Source: an uncultured archaeon (GTDB taxonomy: Archaea > Nanobdellota > Nanobdellia > Pacearchaeales > GW2011-AR1). Taken from it: 64,000 nucleotides of DNA. A program made the translations under genes and the position numbers. Shown one piece after another: positions 39,151-49,764 of the stretch (positions are counted from its first letter, which is position 1; each line of letters opens with the position of its first letter). The stretch covers positions 101,063 through 165,062 of the forward strand of contig CAIPOI010000002.1 of the NCBI GenBank assembly GCA_903866625.1, given 5' to 3'. The notes beneath the pieces were generated by a model. The model was not told the DNA's origin and did no database searches. It saw only the letters and a list, made by a program, of their open reading frames with translations.

Positions 39151-39591
39151 CTATCCCTCTTCTGCCCTACTATTTAGTCTGCTACTCAATCCATTACAAC
39201 CATAAGCTCTAAGAGTTATAGCATTTTCTTTTTCAAGTCTAACAAAATCTGCATCTCGCATAGTTACATGTGCTTCAATACAACTACCGCAAATTTGAAG
39301 ATGATATAGTTTTCCTCTGCCTAAATAAGATTTATTACAGACCCCACAAGTTGTATCTCTACAAATTCCACTCCAATCTGGTTTTCCTTCACTAATATCA
39401 TATTGATCAAATCTTTGTTTTAGTACAGGATTCTCATAAGCTTTCTGAACAAGCTCTTTTCTTTTTTTAGGAGTTAAGATAACCTCTTTGACAGGTTTTA
39501 CTCCAGAAATTGCGACTATACCTCTTTTTCTAGCTGCTCTTATGACTCTTTCTCCAAAGTCTTTCATTAAATATTTCCCGATTTTTACCAT
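39151..39591 (-). CDS. Hypothetical Cys-rich (zinc-binding-like) protein
   Basis: CRDTTCGVCNKSY...LQICGSCIEAH. Confidence 0.55.
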   Translation of the reverse strand: MVKIGKYLMKDFGERVIRAARKRGIVAISGVKPVKEVILTPKKRKELVQKAYENPVLKQRFDQYDISEGKPDWSGICRDTTCGVCNKSYLGRGKLYHLQICGSCIEAHVTMRDADFVRLEKENAITLRAYGCNGLSSRLNSRAEEG

Positions 39592-39625
39592 ATTGTTTTT
39601 ATACTTTCACGCTTTATAAGAATTA

Positions 39626-39883
39626 TTATAGTTTAGTTAAATCTAATCCCAACTCTAACTTCAAGATATGATTCATAACTTTTAAGTCTTGATAAGCCAA
39701 AACTTTAAACTCTAATCGAGTTCGCATTAATCTCTTTTTCTCAGCTTTATCAGAAATTTGAGCGATAAGTTGGGTTATTCTTTCAACTTCCTCTGTTTCT
39801 TTTTGATAAGTCCAATAGGTTAAATTATAAAGTGCATTATCAACTGTTTTAAGTTCTCTCAAGGATTCTAATCTTGTTAGCAT
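39626..39883 (-). CDS. Small hypothetical helical protein
   Basis: 85-aa ORF. Confidence 0.5.
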   Translation of the reverse strand: MLTRLESLRELKTVDNALYNLTYWTYQKETEEVERITQLIAQISDKAEKKRLMRTRLEFKVLAYQDLKVMNHILKLELGLDLTKL

Positions 39884-39913
39884 TCTAGAAATCTGTAAGA
39901 AACCTATATAAAA

Positions 39914-40504
39914 TTATCTAGCAGAATTTGCAGATTTTTCTAACTCTTCTTTCTTCTTAACTGCTGCACTATCTCCAGAACCTTGTGCAGCTAGAATTAT
40001 CTCATTTGCTAAAGCTTCTTCAATTTTTGTTTTTTTACCGAAGGCTTTATCATAAGCACCATGAACAATTAATCTTAGGGTTATAGCAATTCTTCTTGAA
40101 GGTGAACAATCAACAGCTTGGGGATATTTTGCTCCACCATATTCAATTGTAGTAACTTCTTCTCTTGGAGAAGCGGTTTCAACTGCTTTAACTAAAACTT
40201 GAACTGGATTTTCCTTTGTTTTATCTTCAATTATTCTGAAAGCTTTCAAAACAACTTTCATATTTGTAGAATATTTTCCAGAAGCTAAAGAAGTCATAAC
40301 AATATGCTTTTTATTCCTATGTCCTGGAACTGCAATAAGATTTGCTAATCTTTCAACAAGATTTATTTTTGTTTGTGCAAATTTTCCTCTTGCTCTTCCA
40401 TGAGATTTTAAAACAAGTTTAGGTTTAAGATTTATAACTCTCTTTAAACCAGGATCATTTACTACAAGATTTTCAGTTTCATATAAATCAAATATTTTTA
40501 CCAT
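39914..40504 (-). CDS. rps7: Ribosomal protein S7
   Basis: VERLANLIAVPGHRNKKHI, NPVQVLVKAVETASPREE, QAVDCSPSRRIAITLR. Confidence 0.95.
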   Translation of the reverse strand: MVKIFDLYETENLVVNDPGLKRVINLKPKLVLKSHGRARGKFAQTKINLVERLANLIAVPGHRNKKHIVMTSLASGKYSTNMKVVLKAFRIIEDKTKENPVQVLVKAVETASPREEVTTIEYGGAKYPQAVDCSPSRRIAITLRLIVHGAYDKAFGKKTKIEEALANEIILAAQGSGDSAAVKKKEELEKSANSAR

Positions 40505-40508
40505 GTTA

Positions 40509-40931
40509 CTATCTTCTTCCCTTTTCTATCTTGCCCTTCCAAAGCAATTCAAGAGGCTGATCATTTACAATTATAACTTGGAATCTAACTCCTGGAATAT
40601 CTCCTTTAGATCGGTTCATACGTCCACCAATTCTTTCAATAATAACCTCGTCGTGTTCATCAACAAATTTTTGTGCTAAGTTTCCAGGAATAAATGCAGT
40701 AACGGTTTTATTATTTTTAATTAGCTGAACTCTGCAACACTTTCTCATAGCTGAGTTTGGCTGTCTTGCTTCTTTTTGAACTTTAGAAACTACTAATCCT
40801 TTAGCTTGAGATTTACCTTCAAGTGGGTCTGATTTAGCGAACAATCCTAATTTTTGTTTCTTATATTTTTTATTGTTCCATCTAAATTTCTTTCTATTCT
40901 TCATCAATTTTTTAGCGTTTAATAGTCCCAT
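40509..40931 (-). CDS. rps12: Ribosomal protein S12
   Basis: QPNSAMRKCCRVQLIKNNKTVTAFIPG, GDIPGVRFQVI. Confidence 0.95.
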   Translation of the reverse strand: MGLLNAKKLMKNRKKFRWNNKKYKKQKLGLFAKSDPLEGKSQAKGLVVSKVQKEARQPNSAMRKCCRVQLIKNNKTVTAFIPGNLAQKFVDEHDEVIIERIGGRMNRSKGDIPGVRFQVIIVNDQPLELLWKGKIEKGRR

Positions 40932-40981
40932 TGTTGTTTTTCTCTATTTTGTTATGTTATAGATGGTTTTTAAAGGTTGTC

Positions 40982-41413
40982 TTATCCCACCCTAACATTC
41001 TTTATTTCAAAATATTGTTCAATAATTTGCTTTAACTCTTCTAATCTTGCTTTGTTTCTGCCTATTAACATAGATCTCCCCTCAAGGTCTGCTTTTATCA
41101 AAACTTCTTCACCATTCTCTGATTTAACAACGTCTAAACTATCAAATCTTGCAGGAGCAACTAATACTTTAACAAAATTAGTTAAATCTTTTCTTGCTCT
41201 TGGCTCGGCTAATACTCTTATTCTTTTCCCCAATATTTGGCTTAATTGTTTTAAATTAGAATTATCTTTTCCTATTGCTCTTTCAACTTGGATAAAAGGA
41301 ACAATAAAAACTAAGGTATTATTATAAAGAAAACAATGTTTTGCAGTTACACGAGTAACTCTACTAAAGAGATTAATGTATCTAATAAACTGCATATCAA
41401 AAGTCTTTGTCAT
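40982..41413 (-). CDS. nusA: Archaeal NusA-like KH-domain protein
   Basis: KH-like VERAIGKDNSNLKQLSQILGKRIRVL; located between rpoA and rps12. Confidence 0.85.
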   Translation of the reverse strand: MTKTFDMQFIRYINLFSRVTRVTAKHCFLYNNTLVFIVPFIQVERAIGKDNSNLKQLSQILGKRIRVLAEPRARKDLTNFVKVLVAPARFDSLDVVKSENGEEVLIKADLEGRSMLIGRNKARLEELKQIIEQYFEIKNVRVG

Positions 41414-41422
41414 TTTAAAGAA

Positions 41423-44400
41423 CTATTCTTTTTCCTTCTTAGCTTTCTTTGGTTCTTCAGGAGTTAATTTTCCTGTAACCTTAACAAGCAAGCCAGGAAG
41501 TCCTGTTCCAACTGGGATAGGCTGATTTACTATAATGTTTTCTATAACCGACGCCAAATCATCTCTTGTTGCTTTTAATGTAGCATTAACAAAGTGTTTT
41601 ATTGGAGTTTCGAAACTAGCTCTTGCAAGAACAGAGCTTTTCTGTGAAATCATACCCATTCTTGTAGAACCTGCAACTTTTCCAGAGAAGCACATAGAAT
41701 CTGCAACAAGCTTTAAGTGTCTTTGATTAATATCTAAGCCCTGTGCTTCAATTGTTCTCTTTATTTCATTGATTATTGCTTGTCTTGCTGCTTCAATTCC
41801 GAGTACTTCTGAAATTTCATTAATATTGTTTGTAGAAGTTTTTTCAGCATCTACTCCTTTAAACTCTAATATTTCCTTCAAATTGCTTCCAGAAGTTAAG
41901 ATAACATAACTATTTTCTCTTTTAACAACCAGTATTTGAGATATGCCTTCAATTCCAGATATATGAATTGACTTAACTTTTTCTTTTAGTTTATATAATT
42001 GTTTAAAATCTGATTTTGGCTCGTGGAAGATTATAGTATTTTCTTTTACTTTATTTGTATGTCCTTCCTCCTTTAACTTATTTGAAACTTCTTCCATAGA
42101 CATATGTACTGACTTGAGTGAGGTTGGATTTATTATAACTTCTATTTTTTTATCTCCAAAATTAACTTTTATTTTCTCCACAATTTCTCCAAGTTTTGTT
42201 TCTTTTATTTTCTCTGCAATAACTCTTGCATGTTTTTCATCATTATGTTCTTTATCTAAATAAATCTCCATAGTGGGTGTTGAAGGATTCTTTCTTGCAT
42301 CGAAGATTTCAATAAGACGAGGAAGACCTTGTGTAATCTGCATCTCTGAAACTCCTGCAAAGTGGAATACGTTAAGTGCCATCTGAGTAGAAGGTTCTCC
42401 AAATGATTGGGCAGTTACAATACCAATTGCTTCTCCAGGAGCTACTGGCTTATCTTTATGAAGAGTTGAAACATCTAATCCATCATCCCCATACTTGAAT
42501 TGTATAACATTTTCACTGCCGTCTCTTACTGTTCCATCATAAGCAATCTTCAAATCTTGTAAGGCATTAGCAAGTCTTCTGTATAAGTAACCAGATTTAG
42601 GAGTTCTAAGGGCAGTATCCATCAGTGAGTCTCTACCAGTAATAGCCCCAAAGAAGAATTCATAGGGCTTTAATCCCTTCATAAATGGTGTTTGGATAAA
42701 TCCTTTTGCTTTTGGAGATAAATCATTTTCTTTGAAAAATGAAAGAGTTCTGTTAGTGTAACCAATTCCAATTCTCTTACCCCATAAAGACTGTTGACCT
42801 ACACAACATGCCATCTGAGTTATATTAAGAATATTTCCGCCAGAACCAGAAAGAATCATAGTATTAACTGGATTTTCTCTTGGGAATTCTTGCTTAACTG
42901 CTTGTCCAATTTTTGTACGTACTTCGTTAAGTATTTGTATAATCTTAATTTCTCTTGACTCTTCTTTTGTCTTTCCAGGAATTATTTCTAGTGTGTTATT
43001 ATTATAAGCTTCAATAATCTTGTTAGTCTTATCTTTTGCTTCTTCAATAATCTTGTTAGTTAAATCTTCAACTTTTTTATTAACTTTCAAATCATCTACG
43101 GAAATTGTAAATCCGTGTTTTGAAAGATATTTTGTACCTAAAGCAAAAACTTTTCTTATTGTTTCAAGTGTTTTTTGTCTTCCTATAACTTTATCAAGTT
43201 CAGTAATAAGAACTCCGCATTCAACTCCAAATACTTTATCATCAACAACTCCTGACTTAAGGACTCCTTTTTCAATCAATAATGTTTCTTCACTTGATTT
43301 GTTTTTGAATTTAAAATCCATTTTTGGAAGTATTTCAGAGAAAACCTCAGATCCTTCCAGATTTTTCTTTGTTAATCCATTATCTATTCCTGCTTCATAA
43401 AGCATTTGATTAGCATCTGCATTAGTTAGTTTTGCTAAGTGAAGCAAATAATTTCCAGTAGTTGCGTCAGATATGCTACCAATTAAATTTGTATTATTTT
43501 TTGGAGAGATTAAATTCTGATTTACATCTAAAAGTATTTGCGCTTCTGCTCTTGCTTCTTCAGTTTGAGGAACATGGATGTTCATTTCATCTCCATCAAA
43601 ATCTGCATTATAGGGGAAAGCAACAGCAGGATGCAATCTAAAAGTTTTGTAAGGAAGAACTTTTACAAAATGAGCCATAAGTGAGGCTTTATGAAGTGAA
43701 GGGTGTCTGTTAAAAAGAACAATATCTCCATTCCTTAAATGTCTTTCAACAATATAGCCTGGAGCAATTTCGTTAATAATTTCTTCTTTTAATTCTTTTG
43801 TAATCTTTTTTCTTTTTCCATCAGGTCTAATAACGTAATTAGCACCAGGATAGGTTTCAGATTTTATTAATTTCTTAAGATATTCAATATTCAAAGTTGT
43901 AACACTTTCATTTACTGTAAGAGTCATAGCAATTTCTTTTGGCACTCCAATTTCATTAATTTTCAAGTTTGGATCTGGAGAAATAACTGTACGTGAAGAG
44001 AAATTAACTCTTTTACCTGCTAAATTGTGTCTAATACGTCCTTCTTTACCCTTGATTCTTTCAGTTATAGTTTTCAATGGATGTCCAGATCTGTGTCTTG
44101 CGGGAGGAACTCCTGCTACAGAATTATCATAAAAAGTTGTAACATGATATTGAAGTAAATCCCATAAATCATCGATAATAACTTCTGGGGCTCCTGCATT
44201 AAGATTTTCTCTTAATCTTTGGTCTGCTCTAATAATATCTCCGAGTTTGTGAGTTAAATCATCTTCAGATCTTTCACCAGTTTCAAGAGTAATTGAAGGG
44301 CGGACAGTTACAGGAGGAACCAAAAGAACAGTTAGTATTGCCCATTCAGGTCTAAAAACTTCAGGATTAATTCCCACATTTTTCAAATCTTCATTTGGAA

Positions 44401-44905
44401 TTCCAACTAAAATGTCTCTAATTTCATCTGGGAAAATTCTTTTCTTTCCTTTCTTAAATGTTAATGGTTTTTCAAGTTTTATTTTTTCTTGAGGATTATT
44501 ACAGTGAGGACATTTTTTTGCATCCTTTGCTTTTTTTATTCTTTCTTTAAGATTTGGATATTCTTTTGCTTTTTCTTCACTCAATAAAAATTTTCCACAA
44601 TGCTGACAGAAACATCTAAGTGCCATTTCAATTATAGGGATATATTTGATATGCACAACAGGTCTTGATAATTCTACCATACCTGGATGTCCAAGACATT
44701 CTTTTAGTCTTCCACCACAAGTTCTGCATCTAACTCCAGGATCAATAGCTCCAAGTCTTAAATCCATTAATCCTCCATCAACAGGATAACCGTCAATATC
44801 ATAAAGTTCAGGAGTAACGATTCTTGCTGAAGCTACTTTCTTAATTTGTTCTGGATTTAACAAGGTGAAGTACAATCCATTAATTTGTTTTCTTATTGGT
44901 TTCAT
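41423..44905 (-). CDS. rpoA: DNA-directed RNA polymerase subunit A, A' and A'' in one ORF (1160 aa)
   Basis: NADFDGDEMNIHVPQ catalytic motif and A''-type SFGEPSTQMALNVFHFAGVSEM...SFETPIKHFVNATLK in one ORF. Confidence 0.95.
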   Translation of the reverse strand: MKPIRKQINGLYFTLLNPEQIKKVASARIVTPELYDIDGYPVDGGLMDLRLGAIDPGVRCRTCGGRLKECLGHPGMVELSRPVVHIKYIPIIEMALRCFCQHCGKFLLSEEKAKEYPNLKERIKKAKDAKKCPHCNNPQEKIKLEKPLTFKKGKKRIFPDEIRDILVGIPNEDLKNVGINPEVFRPEWAILTVLLVPPVTVRPSITLETGERSEDDLTHKLGDIIRADQRLRENLNAGAPEVIIDDLWDLLQYHVTTFYDNSVAGVPPARHRSGHPLKTITERIKGKEGRIRHNLAGKRVNFSSRTVISPDPNLKINEIGVPKEIAMTLTVNESVTTLNIEYLKKLIKSETYPGANYVIRPDGKRKKITKELKEEIINEIAPGYIVERHLRNGDIVLFNRHPSLHKASLMAHFVKVLPYKTFRLHPAVAFPYNADFDGDEMNIHVPQTEEARAEAQILLDVNQNLISPKNNTNLIGSISDATTGNYLLHLAKLTNADANQMLYEAGIDNGLTKKNLEGSEVFSEILPKMDFKFKNKSSEETLLIEKGVLKSGVVDDKVFGVECGVLITELDKVIGRQKTLETIRKVFALGTKYLSKHGFTISVDDLKVNKKVEDLTNKIIEEAKDKTNKIIEAYNNNTLEIIPGKTKEESREIKIIQILNEVRTKIGQAVKQEFPRENPVNTMILSGSGGNILNITQMACCVGQQSLWGKRIGIGYTNRTLSFFKENDLSPKAKGFIQTPFMKGLKPYEFFFGAITGRDSLMDTALRTPKSGYLYRRLANALQDLKIAYDGTVRDGSENVIQFKYGDDGLDVSTLHKDKPVAPGEAIGIVTAQSFGEPSTQMALNVFHFAGVSEMQITQGLPRLIEIFDARKNPSTPTMEIYLDKEHNDEKHARVIAEKIKETKLGEIVEKIKVNFGDKKIEVIINPTSLKSVHMSMEEVSNKLKEEGHTNKVKENTIIFHEPKSDFKQLYKLKEKVKSIHISGIEGISQILVVKRENSYVILTSGSNLKEILEFKGVDAEKTSTNNINEISEVLGIEAARQAIINEIKRTIEAQGLDINQRHLKLVADSMCFSGKVAGSTRMGMISQKSSVLARASFETPIKHFVNATLKATRDDLASVIENIIVNQPIPVGTGLPGLLVKVTGKLTPEEPKKAKKEKE

Positions 44906-44906
44906 T

Positions 44907-47900
44907 TTATTGTTCGTATTTATTTTTCAAATCAAATTTAGTTGCTAAGTGTAATCCTTGAACTTCGTCGATTAAAAGCTTAAAAGCATAAGACATTTCA
45001 ACTGGTTCTGCTTCTTGCGAGCCACACATAGGACAGTATATCTTTTTGTGTATACTATCTTCAACTGCAACATAACCACATTTTGTGCAGATGTGTATAA
45101 CTACTTTATCTGAATCATATCTTTCTTTTAAGAGTAATGAAGCTCCATGTGCCACTAATGCTTCTTGTTCCATCTCTCCTAATCTTAATGCTCCGCCTCT
45201 AGCTCTACCTTCAATAGGCTGTCTGGTTAATAAAGTAACTTTTCCAGAAGCACGAGCATGCATCTTATTGCTAACCATGTATTTTAATTTCTGGTAATAC
45301 ATTGTTCCAACATAAATTTTTACATTCATTAATTTTCCAGTTATACCATTATACATTGTTTCTTTGCCATCATATCTAAATCCAAGTTCTTTTAATTGAC
45401 CCTCAAGTTCTTCAACTTTTGTCTCTTGGAATCCAGTTCCATCCATAATTTTTCCAGATAAAGCTCCAATCTTTCCAGTAATTAATTCAAGCAAATAACC
45501 CACAGTCATACGTCCAGGGATACCATGAGGATTGAATAATATATCCGGTCTTATTCCTGAAGAAGTAAAGGGCATATCATTTTCTTCAACTAATGCTCCA
45601 ACAACTCCCTTCTGACCGTGTGATGTTGCAAATTTATCTCCAAGTTCTGGAACTCTTTGATCTCTTGTTCTTACTTGAATAATTCTGTTACCATCTCTAT
45701 TTTCAGTTAAGAAAATAGCGTCTATAACTCCTTTTTCTTCTTGTCTTATAACGCTTGAAGCTTCTTTTCTTGCTTTAACTGAAATTTCTCTTGATTCAGA
45801 TAAGAATTTTGGTGGTGATGTCTTTCCAATTACAACTTCTCCTGATTCCATTTTCGCTTCAGGATAAACAATTCCATCTTCTTCTAAATATCTGTAAGAT
45901 TCTTCTGTTCTATAACCTGAAGTTCCTTTTTCAGGTATTTCTACTTGATCTCTAAGTCCACCAGCATACTTTAATTCAACACTTGTATAAGGTCTAAAAT
46001 AAGTTGAACGAGCTAATCCTCTATCAACTGAGGCTTTGTTAAGTATGACTGCGTCTTCCATGTTATAACCCTCATGAGTCATAATAGCGACTATAACATT
46101 TTGTCCAGAAGGATAAACATTCAAAGTATCATAAACAAAAGTTCTTACAAGTGGTTTTTGTGGATAGTGCAATATAGATACATCAGTGTCAACTCTGCAT
46201 AAGAAATTTGCAGCATATAATCCTAAAGACTGTTTCTGAGTTTTACTTCCTCTCATAAGTCTTGCTGACTGATCATAGTTTGGATAAGGTACAAGAGAAG
46301 TTACTGTTCCAAATAAATCAATAACGTCAATTTCTAAATGTGTTGTTTCATTGTTTACATCCTTAGCATATAATGAAACTAAACAATTCTCTTCTTCAGC
46401 TGCATCGATGTATTCAAGAATTCCTACAGAGATTAAATCATTCCATTTTAAAGTTCCAGTTCTTATTTCTTCAACAATATTTTCTGTTAATTTGCTTTGA
46501 CCATTTTCAACAATTATTACTGGTCTTAAAACTCTTCCAATTTCTGTTGAAATTAAAACTGCATTAAAGTTCTTATCATATCTGATAGAGAGTTGATAAG
46601 GTAAAACTTGGTTTCTTCTCTTCTTTTTTATATTTTGTATAAACTCTTCATAATTTTGAACATCTCCAATAAATCTCCCATTGAAAAAAACATCTACTAG
46701 ATTTTTGGTTTCAGAATCTTTATCTCTTTTTAATCCATTATCTACCAGGGTTTCTAAGAATTTCTTTTCATCTAATTCTACCATTGTAGAAACTTTAGCA
46801 AGTATGGCAAGATTTTTTCTTAAACCAATCTCTGTTCCCTCAGGAGTTTCAATTGGGCAGAATCTTCCATAATGAGTAGGATGTAAGGTTCTTGCAAGGA
46901 AATTTTCTTGTTCTCCAGGTAAACTTGAAGAAACTCTCTGAAGTTGAGATAAAATCGCAAGGTAGTTAGTTTTATCCATATTCTGAGTAACTCCTGTTCT
47001 TTCTCCAATCCAATTTCCTGTTGCGATTGAACTTTCGATTCTATGTGTGAATAAAGTGGACTTAGCAATAGTCTTTAATGAATAAAATTTCTTTCTCTTT
47101 TGTGTTTTCTGTAAAGAATGCTGTATGTCCCTAATAAGAATATTTAAATTAACTCTGAATAAATCTGCAAGCAAATCTCCTGAAAGTCTAACTCTTTTAT
47201 TTGCATAGTGGTCTTTATCTGTTAAATTCTCCGGATTTTCTTTAGCAATAAGAAATTGTTTTATTAATTTACATAGAGTAATAGCTTTTTCTTCTCTTTC
47301 ATTTTTTCCCAAACCAATGTGTGGCAAAAGATAAGAGTCCATTCTTTGCTTAACTCTATCAAGAATTTCTTTTTTTGTTCCTTGTAAGGATGTTTTTTCA
47401 GCAATTAACATCATTGCATCTTCTGGTGTTTGGATATTTGCATATTCATAAAGATTAACGATTAATTCATCATTTTCTTTTCCAATAAATTTTGCAATAT
47501 CTGCTTCTTTTGTCATACCTAAAGATTTTAGAACAACAATTGCCGGGATATTCTTGAATCTAGAAAAAGATAATTCTATAATTCCCTCATTTGTATCTGT
47601 AACTGAAACCGGAATACGATAACTTCCTCTTCTTGAAAATAGTCTTAACATCAATTTGTCTTTTGATCTTTCTATAAATGGCTGATTTTCTGCCAAATCT
47701 TCAGACATTACCATTACTCTTTCGTTACCATTGATAATAAAATAACCGCCCGGATCTAAAGGGTCTATGTATAACTTTTCAAGTTCTTCTTTGTTTTTTC
47801 CTGCAATATTACAAACGTTGCTCTTAACGATAACCGGAATATAACCTACTTCAACCTCTTGACTTTCAATTTGTGAACCTTGCTTTACTGTTACTTCAAG

Positions 47901-48185
47901 ATAAACCGGTGCAGAATAAGTTAAATTTCTCAATCTTGCTTCTGCAGGATTAATATAATTTGGAGAACCATCTGCTTCATGAATCAAAGGTTTACCAACT
48001 CGTATCTTGCCGAGATTTATCTCAATATCTTCTTCTTTTGGCAAAGTTTCAGAAATTTCCTGAACAATTTCTTGCATTCTTCTTTCAACAAAATTATTGA
48101 ATGAAGTAATATTAGATTCAACTAAGCTATGCTCTTCTAAGTATTTTTTTACAAGTAGATATTTATTTTTTATGTCAAGTTTCAT
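44907..48185 (-). CDS. rpoB: DNA-directed RNA polymerase subunit B
   Basis: HPTHYGRFCPIETPEGTEIGL, GDKFATSHGQKGVVG, C-terminal zinc finger. Confidence 0.97.
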   Translation of the reverse strand: MKLDIKNKYLLVKKYLEEHSLVESNITSFNNFVERRMQEIVQEISETLPKEEDIEINLGKIRVGKPLIHEADGSPNYINPAEARLRNLTYSAPVYLEVTVKQGSQIESQEVEVGYIPVIVKSNVCNIAGKNKEELEKLYIDPLDPGGYFIINGNERVMVMSEDLAENQPFIERSKDKLMLRLFSRRGSYRIPVSVTDTNEGIIELSFSRFKNIPAIVVLKSLGMTKEADIAKFIGKENDELIVNLYEYANIQTPEDAMMLIAEKTSLQGTKKEILDRVKQRMDSYLLPHIGLGKNEREEKAITLCKLIKQFLIAKENPENLTDKDHYANKRVRLSGDLLADLFRVNLNILIRDIQHSLQKTQKRKKFYSLKTIAKSTLFTHRIESSIATGNWIGERTGVTQNMDKTNYLAILSQLQRVSSSLPGEQENFLARTLHPTHYGRFCPIETPEGTEIGLRKNLAILAKVSTMVELDEKKFLETLVDNGLKRDKDSETKNLVDVFFNGRFIGDVQNYEEFIQNIKKKRRNQVLPYQLSIRYDKNFNAVLISTEIGRVLRPVIIVENGQSKLTENIVEEIRTGTLKWNDLISVGILEYIDAAEEENCLVSLYAKDVNNETTHLEIDVIDLFGTVTSLVPYPNYDQSARLMRGSKTQKQSLGLYAANFLCRVDTDVSILHYPQKPLVRTFVYDTLNVYPSGQNVIVAIMTHEGYNMEDAVILNKASVDRGLARSTYFRPYTSVELKYAGGLRDQVEIPEKGTSGYRTEESYRYLEEDGIVYPEAKMESGEVVIGKTSPPKFLSESREISVKARKEASSVIRQEEKGVIDAIFLTENRDGNRIIQVRTRDQRVPELGDKFATSHGQKGVVGALVEENDMPFTSSGIRPDILFNPHGIPGRMTVGYLLELITGKIGALSGKIMDGTGFQETKVEELEGQLKELGFRYDGKETMYNGITGKLMNVKIYVGTMYYQKLKYMVSNKMHARASGKVTLLTRQPIEGRARGGALRLGEMEQEALVAHGASLLLKERYDSDKVVIHICTKCGYVAVEDSIHKKIYCPMCGSQEAEPVEMSYAFKLLIDEVQGLHLATKFDLKNKYEQ

Positions 48186-48191
48186 TTTCGG

Positions 48192-48404
48192 TTATAAGAT
48201 CACTACTCTGAAATATTCGTGAGTTCCCTCCTCGTCTTTTCGTTCGATTTTTACTACATCTCCAACAATTGTTCCTTTTGGAAGTGCTGGATCAGATAAA
48301 TGAATTTTTGGTAATTGGGCTAAAGAAATATTGAATTTAGCTAAAATTTTTTCAGCTTCGTTTTGTTTTAAAATTATATGCTTTGGTTGTAGAATATGTG
48401 GCAT
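48192..48404 (-). CDS. rpoH: RNA polymerase subunit H (Rpb5-like)
   Basis: HILQPKHIILKQNEAEKILAKFNISLAQLPKIHLSDPALPKGTIVGDVVKIER. Confidence 0.95.
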   Translation of the reverse strand: MPHILQPKHIILKQNEAEKILAKFNISLAQLPKIHLSDPALPKGTIVGDVVKIERKDEEGTHEYFRVVIL

Positions 48405-48555
48405 TTTTACTCTTATTTTTTCGATTAAGGAATTTTATTTGACCTAGCATTTATCCGTAATATATTGCAAAAGAACTTCTGCATAATTACAACCAGGTGT
48501 GATATTAAATTAAATCAAAAGTGGGTTTAAAAAGGTTTCTATAGTTCCCAAATTT

Positions 48556-49761
48556 TTAGATTACGACGTTTTCATCACCTAAAATGTACTTATCATGAAG
48601 TTTCTTTATATGAACTGGATTTGCCCTTTCTAAAAAATCTCCTATTCTATTTGTACTCAATGAAAAAGGCGAACAGATTTCGCATTTCTGATTAGGTAAA
48701 CTCTCGACTAAGGCTCTTCTTTGCTCACCATTCCAAATATCTACCAAACTTTTTTCTAATAAGTTACCATAACTAGGAGTATCTCTAGCAACAATATGGC
48801 CACACGGATAAATATTAGCGTCTGGTCCCAAACAAGCCCAAAACTTGCAAGTAAAACACTTAAATCCACAACCTTTTGCTCCGAATTTAGTCTCATCTTT
48901 TTGAGTTATTTCATCTTTAGAGTGAATGACTACTACATTAAATCCAGGTTCATTAAGTGTTTTAACTTCTTCTAGTAATTCTAAAACTTCTTTAGAATAT
49001 CTTTCAGATACGTCTCTATCTACTAAGTCTATTCTATATCGCAGGGTATCTGCGGCTTTGTAAGACCTAATTTTAGTTGCGAATGCGACTATTTCTTTAT
49101 AATTCAAGTGAGTAATAGCAAAACTAGCTTCTATGCCTGTCTTTGCCTGTCTTTTCATAACTCTTGAAGCCCCTATGAGAATATCCTCCACAGAAACTCC
49201 CGAGTCCCTTGCTCCGGGCTTAACTCTGTGTAAGGTTTCGGTTGTTGCTGCATCCAAACTTAGATTTATTCTGTTAATTTTTGCAAGATTATCAATATAA
49301 GCAGGTTCATCTTTATGCTTGCCTATTTCTATCCCATTAGTAAATAATCTAATATGCTTTTTTCCAGCAACGCGATTAATCGCGTAAAGAGTTAGCGGAT
49401 TTAATAAGGGTTCTCCAGTAGAACCACAAAATTTAATTGTTTCGACTTTAAATCCTTCTTGTTCAAAACCAAGAATCTGAGATATTATTCTTTCCATAGC
49501 CAAGGTTGAGTAAAGTCTTTCTTCACATCTTTGATATCCTCTTCCAAAACAATGTAAACAACTGGCATTGCATCTTGCTGATGGCTGAATTTCAAATTCA
49601 TAAGGGGGAATATTTTTTCCTTCTAATATTGCGGAAATTCTAGAGAAACTATCATTTAGCAGTTTTCTGCCATAGTCAAAAGGAGGCTTACCTTCATTAA
49701 TAAATTCAATAAATTTTTGTTCGGTTTCTTTTGGAGATAGTTTCTCTAGTTGTTTTTCCAT
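48556..49761 (-). CDS. Radical SAM protein with SPASM-like C-terminal domain
   Basis: IQPSARCNASCLHCFGRGYQ, FCGSTGEPLLNP, CGFKCFTCKFWACLGPDANIYPCGHI, CEIC. Confidence 0.85.
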   Translation of the reverse strand: MEKQLEKLSPKETEQKFIEFINEGKPPFDYGRKLLNDSFSRISAILEGKNIPPYEFEIQPSARCNASCLHCFGRGYQRCEERLYSTLAMERIISQILGFEQEGFKVETIKFCGSTGEPLLNPLTLYAINRVAGKKHIRLFTNGIEIGKHKDEPAYIDNLAKINRINLSLDAATTETLHRVKPGARDSGVSVEDILIGASRVMKRQAKTGIEASFAITHLNYKEIVAFATKIRSYKAADTLRYRIDLVDRDVSERYSKEVLELLEEVKTLNEPGFNVVVIHSKDEITQKDETKFGAKGCGFKCFTCKFWACLGPDANIYPCGHIVARDTPSYGNLLEKSLVDIWNGEQRRALVESLPNQKCEICSPFSLSTNRIGDFLERANPVHIKKLHDKYILGDENVVI

Positions 49762-49764
49762 CTG

